DNA from: Legionella nautarum
GTDB lineage: Bacteria > Pseudomonadota > Gammaproteobacteria > Legionellales > Legionellaceae
Reading direction: 5' to 3'
NCBI RefSeq assembly: GCF_001467895.1
Contig: NZ_LNYO01000003.1
Span: 1-60,802, forward strand
DNA: 60,802 nucleotides
Shown here: one piece after another, positions 56,651 through 60,802 of the stretch
Layout of the letters: each line of letters starts with the position of its first letter
How positions within the stretch are numbered: position 1 is the stretch's first letter
Program-made: the position numbers and the translations under genes
Notes under the pieces: model-generated
Database searches by the model: none
What the model was told of the DNA's origin: nothing
Seen by the model: the letters and a program-made list of their open reading frames with translations, nothing else

Positions 56651-57539
56651 GTTCAAGCTCCCCAAATCGTTTTTTAACTAAAGCTTTTATTGCTTCTTTC
56701 ATGAGCGAGTTACAAAAACTATCATCAACTAATTGAATAATCTGAGTTAATTTTATGCTCTGATAAAATTCTTGAATATCATCTGTATATCCAAGTCGTT
56801 TTAATTCCTTCACATAATCACGCATACTTGGTTCATACGTTGTAAGGGTACTAATTCTCCCTGTTGGATTAAAATCAGCTTTCAACATCTCACCATCTTC
56901 AAGGCTTAAATAGGATACATTATCGTAAATAGGAGATAGTACTGTGCTGTTTGCTGTGGTTATAAACGCGAGATTTCTGCCATGACGATCATTGTTGCCA
57001 ATTAACGCATCAAATAACAGAGCTTTAATAAACATTCTTACATCATTTGGACGTTGTGTTTTTTGAGTAATAACATGAATAATACCTTCACAACTATGTT
57101 GCTCATCTGTTCTAAAATGATATATATGTTGTAAATCGACGGGGGCTCCAGGCTTAATAAAATTTTTGGTAACAAAAATTTTATCACCATAAAAAGCAAT
57201 ATAATAAAACTCTGCTACAGCAACATCTAAATATTTACCTATCTGATTACAGAGATATTCTACTTCCGGTAACTGAGGAGCATCTTTTTGCCGCATCTTT
57301 AATATATATGCCGAACCATGAAGCTCAGCAGAATATTTTTTAAATTTTCCATGAAAAAAACTATCGTTTTGACGGGCTAAACTATTAATAGGATCAGATG
57401 AGGTAGTGGGCCTTTGTTGTAAACTCGTAAATTCTGCTGATGTAGGAACATTAAACCATTCGGTAAAACATTCGAAGTGTAATCCATAATGGGATAGATT
57501 GGGGTCTTTTATGGACAATTGACATTTTAAGCACTTCAT
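56634..57539 (-). CDS. HipT/HipA-like toxin kinase
   Basis: 301 residues from ATG 57539. A short N-terminal zinc-ribbon-like stretch (Cys3, Cys6, His21, Cys24) resembles HipT proteins that lack the HipA N-subdomain. The kinase core has the ATP lysine (Lys81), catalytic GNNDRHGRN (Asp184, Asn189) and the metal-binding Asp206 in PIYDNVSYL. HipT of other bacteria phosphorylates a tRNA synthetase and arrests growth; the target here is unknown. Toxin precedes antitoxin, the reverse of hipB-hipS-hipT. Confidence 0.85.
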   Translation of the reverse strand: MKCLKCQLSIKDPNLSHYGLHFECFTEWFNVPTSAEFTSLQQRPTTSSDPINSLARQNDSFFHGKFKKYSAELHGSAYILKMRQKDAPQLPEVEYLCNQIGKYLDVAVAEFYYIAFYGDKIFVTKNFIKPGAPVDLQHIYHFRTDEQHSCEGIIHVITQKTQRPNDVRMFIKALLFDALIGNNDRHGRNLAFITTANSTVLSPIYDNVSYLSLEDGEMLKADFNPTGRISTLTTYEPSMRDYVKELKRLGYTDDIQEFYQSIKLTQIIQLVDDSFCNSLMKEAIKALVKKRFGELEHECTN

Positions 57540-57603
57540 TATGCAACTCAAAAATTGATACTATATTAATTATATGTTGATATCCAAATAAATCAACATT
57601 AAG

Positions 57604-57650
57604 TTGATATCTATATAAATCAATTTAACTATGACTTATATAGATATCAA
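57604..57650. promoter_or_regulatory. 15-bp perfect inverted repeat, probable operator of the hip locus
   Basis: TTGATATCTATATAA (57604-57618) and TTATATAGATATCAA (57636-57650) are exact inverted copies 17 bases apart, upstream of the kinase gene. Further TTGATAT and ATCAA half-sites lie at 57574-57597. The AT-rich stretch should contain the promoter. The HTH domain of the antitoxin is the natural candidate to bind it. Confidence 0.75.
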
Positions 57651-57661
57651 TTTTATCTTGC

Positions 57662-58210
57662 TTAACATTGGCGAATTCTATTTTTGAGCATTTTAGATAT
57701 CTTCTCTGCTGCAATGTTTCTTTCTCTTGCCCGTCCAGAACGAAGTGCATCTAGCAATGATAATAAATCGTAAAAATATGAATCAGGATATTTGTTAACA
57801 GACTTCGGCACACAATGATATAAAGGTGTTAGTGCAATGCCTTTATGCGTCCCCTCACCATACGGCCACACCGGTATAGGATCGTTCCCGGACAAAATAA
57901 TTTTGTTTAAGCTTGGGGCGGCATACCCAGTAGGAATGCCGCGAGCCCATGTTCCAAATTCAGCGGGAAATACATACTTAAACCCATGAATAAAAAATTC
58001 TTCACAGGCTTGAAGAATGGGCTCTAGTTTTACTTCCGTTGATTTCTGTACTGGAACAATTAACTTAGCAGGAATTAATCGTTTAAGAGCATAATTAACT
58101 TGAGAAGTGCTTAAACAAAGCTCAAGAGCCATACTTCCTTGAGACCAGCTATTATCTGTTTGGTAAGCTAGCAGTTTGGCCAGAACTACGATGTCTTGCG
58201 TTTTAATCAT
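57662..58210 (-). CDS. Winged-helix protein of unknown function
   Basis: 182 residues. The N-terminal 70 residues look like a winged helix (SWSQGSMALELCLSTSQVNY, ALKRLI). The rest has conserved-looking blocks: YVFPAEFGTWARGIPTGYAA, PVWPYGEGTHKGIAL and LLSLLDALRSGRARER. I recognise the pattern as a recurring bacterial family often found beside AbiEii-like nucleotidyltransferase genes, but no such partner is present here. It lies directly upstream of the hip operator on the same strand. Confidence 0.8.
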   Translation of the reverse strand: MIKTQDIVVLAKLLAYQTDNSWSQGSMALELCLSTSQVNYALKRLIPAKLIVPVQKSTEVKLEPILQACEEFFIHGFKYVFPAEFGTWARGIPTGYAAPSLNKIILSGNDPIPVWPYGEGTHKGIALTPLYHCVPKSVNKYPDSYFYDLLSLLDALRSGRARERNIAAEKISKMLKNRIRQC

Positions 58211-58234
58211 TAAGCATCATCATTATTCAATATT

Positions 58235-59067
58235 CTAGAATTTAGAATAATGAATGCTTTCACTGCCTTCCCAACATTGCCGGATAAAGGCAGCAACTTC
58301 TATTTGACTTTTATGATGTTTTGATTCGTGTAAGAAGGGGTCATAAGAACTATCCATTGCTAACATTGCCTCACAACACACAGCAATAGCAGAAATTGAT
58401 AAAGGCAAGTAATAACATAACTTATGGATAGCGATAGCAGCAATGGCAGAAGTAAAGGACGTTCCATTGACAATCGCAACGCCTTCTTTCATTTGGAGCT
58501 GAATCGGTTCAATGCCTAAATCATTAAAGAGATCTTTAGCATGCATAATAGAGCCATTATATTTTACTATATGTTCAGCCATGAGGGTTCGACCAATAGA
58601 AGACATCGGTATCAGATCACCACTGGCTCCAACGGAACCATAGCGCTTAATAATAAGTAAAATATCTTTATTAACAAGGTTAAGAATTCCTTCCGTGACA
58701 AGTGGACGTACACCCGAAGCTCCTTGTACATGTGAATTTGCTCGAATAAGCAGCATTGCTCTAACAATTTCATCGCTACAGTCTTGACCGAGAGCACAGC
58801 CTAGCGCACGCATCGCATTCGCCTGTCTTCTAATAAGTGAATCTGCATAATCCTGACTTTGTAGATTTACTCGATATGCATCGTCTCCTACTTGCGTATT
58901 TATTCCATAAAGCGACACTTTATCATTGGCAAATTTTTGTAATAATCTGATTGACTCTTCCATCTTCTTTTTTTCTTCATCAGGAATAGTTACTTTTTGT
59001 CCTAACGATGAAACGCCGTAAACTTTTCAAGATTTAACCAAAATGATTTTCCAATTTTTACTGACAT
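58235..59067 (-). pseudogene. Broken aromatic amino-acid (histidine/phenylalanine) ammonia-lyase
   Basis: The main frame (58963-58235, 242 residues) holds the MIO-forming Ala-Ser-Gly in GSVGASGDLIPMS and IVNGTSFTSAIAAI, but stops after IRQCWEGSE, about half the normal 500 residues. Upstream, an ATG at 59067 opens VKIGKSFWLNLEK, which continues as VYGVSSLGQKVTIPDEEKK only after a frameshift near 59024. The gene therefore has both a 5' frameshift and a 3' deletion. Confidence 0.8.
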
Positions 59068-59255
59068 CCTAGATCTCCATACGGAAGTAAAAATGTTTCA
59101 ATTTTTTATATTATGAATTGGGCTCGCACATACTAATAAAGGAAACTGAAATATGCAACTCAATGAATTAAAAAACTACAGCAGACTTTACTAATTTTTT
59201 CATATCATTATTATTGCTTTTAGAAGGTATGATTTTTGTAAAAACCAGGAATTTC

Positions 59256-60518
59256 ATGAAAATTGTTTCATTGCCAGCCATTTGGCTCATTATCTTAATT
59301 GCTGGGATCCCTCAACTTTCTGAAACAGCGTATACACCATCCCTTCCAGCAATTGCCGCAGCATTAAAGAGTACAGATTCGATAGCCGAGTATACTTTAA
59401 CCATTTATCTTTTGGGCTTTGCAATTGGCACCTTATTTTGGGGTATCTTTTCAGATCGTTACGGGCGAAAGCCATGTATTCTTGCGGGATTTTTATTTTT
59501 CATTTTTGGATGTGTCGGATGTTATTTTTCTAATATGATGCCTATGCTTATGCTAAATCGTTTCATTCAAGCATTTGGTGGTTCGGTTGGCTCTGTTTTA
59601 GGCCAAGCTCTTTGTCGTGATGCTTTTCATGGCATCGAATTAGGAAGAGCATATGCGTACGTTGGTAGTTCTTTAGGTGTTTATCCTGCTATTGGGCCTG
59701 TCATTGGAGGCATTATCGCGGAACAGTTTGGTTGGAAAAATATCTTTTTGTTTTTGATTATAATTAGCCTTTTTTTAACATTTATGGTTGCCTATTTTTT
59801 ACCAGAAACACATCCATTTGAACATAGAAAACGCATCTCAATAAAAAAAGTAGTTACTAAATTAATATGTGATAAACGCGCAATTGGTTTTGGACTCCTG
59901 GTCGCTGCGTGTAATGGATTAAATTTCAGTTTTTTTGCTGAGGGCTCTTTTTATCTTATTAAGTTATTGGGACTGTCGCCTAGTCAATATGGATTAAGCT
60001 TTATAGCGATTGCGATTAGTATGCTGCTTGGCGGTATTGCTTCAAGAAAACTTCATAACAATCATGAGGCAAAAACAATTATGAATTACGGCATTAACAT
60101 TATCTTATTAGGAAGCAGTCTATTTTTCATTACCATTTTATTATCAACTATGCTTTTTATTAATAATATCATCCTCATTATTGTGGTCATAATTGCACAA
60201 ATGATTTTAATGTTTGGTAGTTGTATGGTATTCACAAATGCTTTAGCCATGGCACTTGTAGATTATAAAAATTGTATCGGAACTGCTTCTAGTCTCTTCG
60301 GCTTCTTTTATTATTCCATCATATCGTTGTTTACCTTTGGTATGGGCGCTTTGCATAATGGGACGCTTTTCCCAATGCCTTTGTATTTTCTTTTTATTAG
60401 TTTGTTTATGGTTGTTATCCGTAAAACTCTGCTGGAGGACTATACTTCTTCCTTGAAAAGCAGTATTCCAAATTTACATCGCGGTAGATATTTTAATTTG
60501 CTTAGGCAACGCCCCTAA
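59256..60518 (+). CDS. Bcr/CflA-family MFS drug-efflux transporter
   Basis: A 420-residue inner-membrane protein with twelve predicted helices. ATG 59256 is chosen because AGGA lies 5 bases upstream and it opens into LIILIAGIPQLSETAYTPSL, with the family's YxPSLP motif. The loop after helix 2 reads GIFSDRYGRKP. Members export chloramphenicol, bicyclomycin, sulfonamides or dipeptides. It is divergent from the broken ammonia-lyase; a link between the two is only positional. Confidence 0.92.
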   Translation: MKIVSLPAIWLIILIAGIPQLSETAYTPSLPAIAAALKSTDSIAEYTLTIYLLGFAIGTLFWGIFSDRYGRKPCILAGFLFFIFGCVGCYFSNMMPMLMLNRFIQAFGGSVGSVLGQALCRDAFHGIELGRAYAYVGSSLGVYPAIGPVIGGIIAEQFGWKNIFLFLIIISLFLTFMVAYFLPETHPFEHRKRISIKKVVTKLICDKRAIGFGLLVAACNGLNFSFFAEGSFYLIKLLGLSPSQYGLSFIAIAISMLLGGIASRKLHNNHEAKTIMNYGINIILLGSSLFFITILLSTMLFINNIILIIVVIIAQMILMFGSCMVFTNALAMALVDYKNCIGTASSLFGFFYYSIISLFTFGMGALHNGTLFPMPLYFLFISLFMVVIRKTLLEDYTSSLKSSIPNLHRGRYFNLLRQRP

Positions 60519-60620
60519 AGTTATTGCCAGATTGAGAAACGACACTTTGCCTAAAAATAGCGCTCGATCTCATTAAAACATACATTTAAATAGGAAAGAC
60601 TCATTTAATTCTAATAAAAA

Positions 60621-60655
60621 GCAGGCCATTACTAACGAAGCATTTAATGACCTGC
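60621..60655. terminator. Hairpin downstream of the MFS gene
   Basis: GCAGGCCATTA (60621-60631) pairs with TAATGACCTGC (60645-60655) with one mismatch around a 13-base loop. A-runs precede it, so it resembles a terminator for minus-strand transcription entering from the right, or a stabilising hairpin. Nothing else is visible in the last 284 bases. Confidence 0.5.
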
Positions 60656-60802
60656 TCATATTTGATAAAATATTAATAAATCATTTAAAATCAATAAATT
60701 ATTATGATATCAGCGGGAATCGACTCTGCACAGGACAATTTTTATGAGACAGGCCCCTGTTGCGCATTAAAGCTAAACAATTCGGATATACATACTCTAA
60801 AT

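Noticed and set aside
60680-60760. Possible tRNA or attachment site at the right end
   Set aside because: No cloverleaf arms or anticodon loop could be drawn.

Overview
The window looks like a chromosomal stretch from Legionella or a close relative in the Legionellaceae. This is inferred from gene content: AT-rich DNA, gammaproteobacterial housekeeping blocks, and many large proteins of the kind secreted by Dot/Icm type IV systems (eukaryote-like kinase, Ulp-type cysteine peptidase, patatin, leucine-rich and DM9-repeat proteins, membrane-hairpin proteins). The species cannot be named from sequence alone.

Region 1 (1-17.5 kb) is mostly core. A strong stable-RNA-type promoter points out of the left edge. 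It is followed by a secreted DM9-repeat protein and the minus-strand block lptD, surA, pdxA, folA (outer-membrane biogenesis, PLP and folate synthesis). Divergent to that block is amgK-murU (MurNAc recycling to UDP-MurNAc). Then come fadE, a CYTH-like protein with a lone CHR transporter and ppk1, and the divergent epmB/efp pair for elongation factor P. epmC, the EF-P hydroxylase, lies about 5 kb further on.

Region 2 (17.5-34 kb) holds a lipoprotein, a leucine-rich protein, a YajQ-like protein, an internally duplicated membrane protein and a surface-polysaccharide cluster on the minus strand: GT2, a bifunctional acetyltransferase/ketoisomerase (WxcM/FdtD type), a large polytopic protein, rmlB, rmlA and an acyltransferase. 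The cluster makes the dTDP-4-keto-6-deoxyglucose precursor and both ends of a dTDP-3-acetamido-sugar pathway, but the aminotransferase is not in the window. Small secreted and DUF proteins and a patatin phospholipase follow.

Region 3 (34-52.8 kb) is accessory. It has a 1221-residue candidate effector with eight or nine 43-residue helical repeats, a 3 x 24-residue tandem linker and a C-terminal Ulp1/C48-like peptidase, and a protein-kinase effector. It also has a murein-related set (amidase, MltA, dipeptide epimerase, carboxylate/ion transporter), a TetR gene with two matching palindromic operators controlling itself and a secreted two-domain ABM protein, a 5'-truncated MFS gene, and two further effector-like proteins.

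Region 4 (52.8-60.8 kb) looks like a scarred islet. Gene remnants (GAF-GGDEF cyclase, DinD-like C-terminus, aromatic amino-acid lyase) surround intact accessory genes: a LOG protein, a GNAT-phosphotransferase fusion, a HipT-like kinase with an antitoxin that fuses a HipS-like domain to an HTH domain, a winged-helix partner protein, and a Bcr/CflA-type MFS pump. The HipT/HipS-HTH locus and the repeat-plus-peptidase effector are the strongest candidates for undescribed biology.
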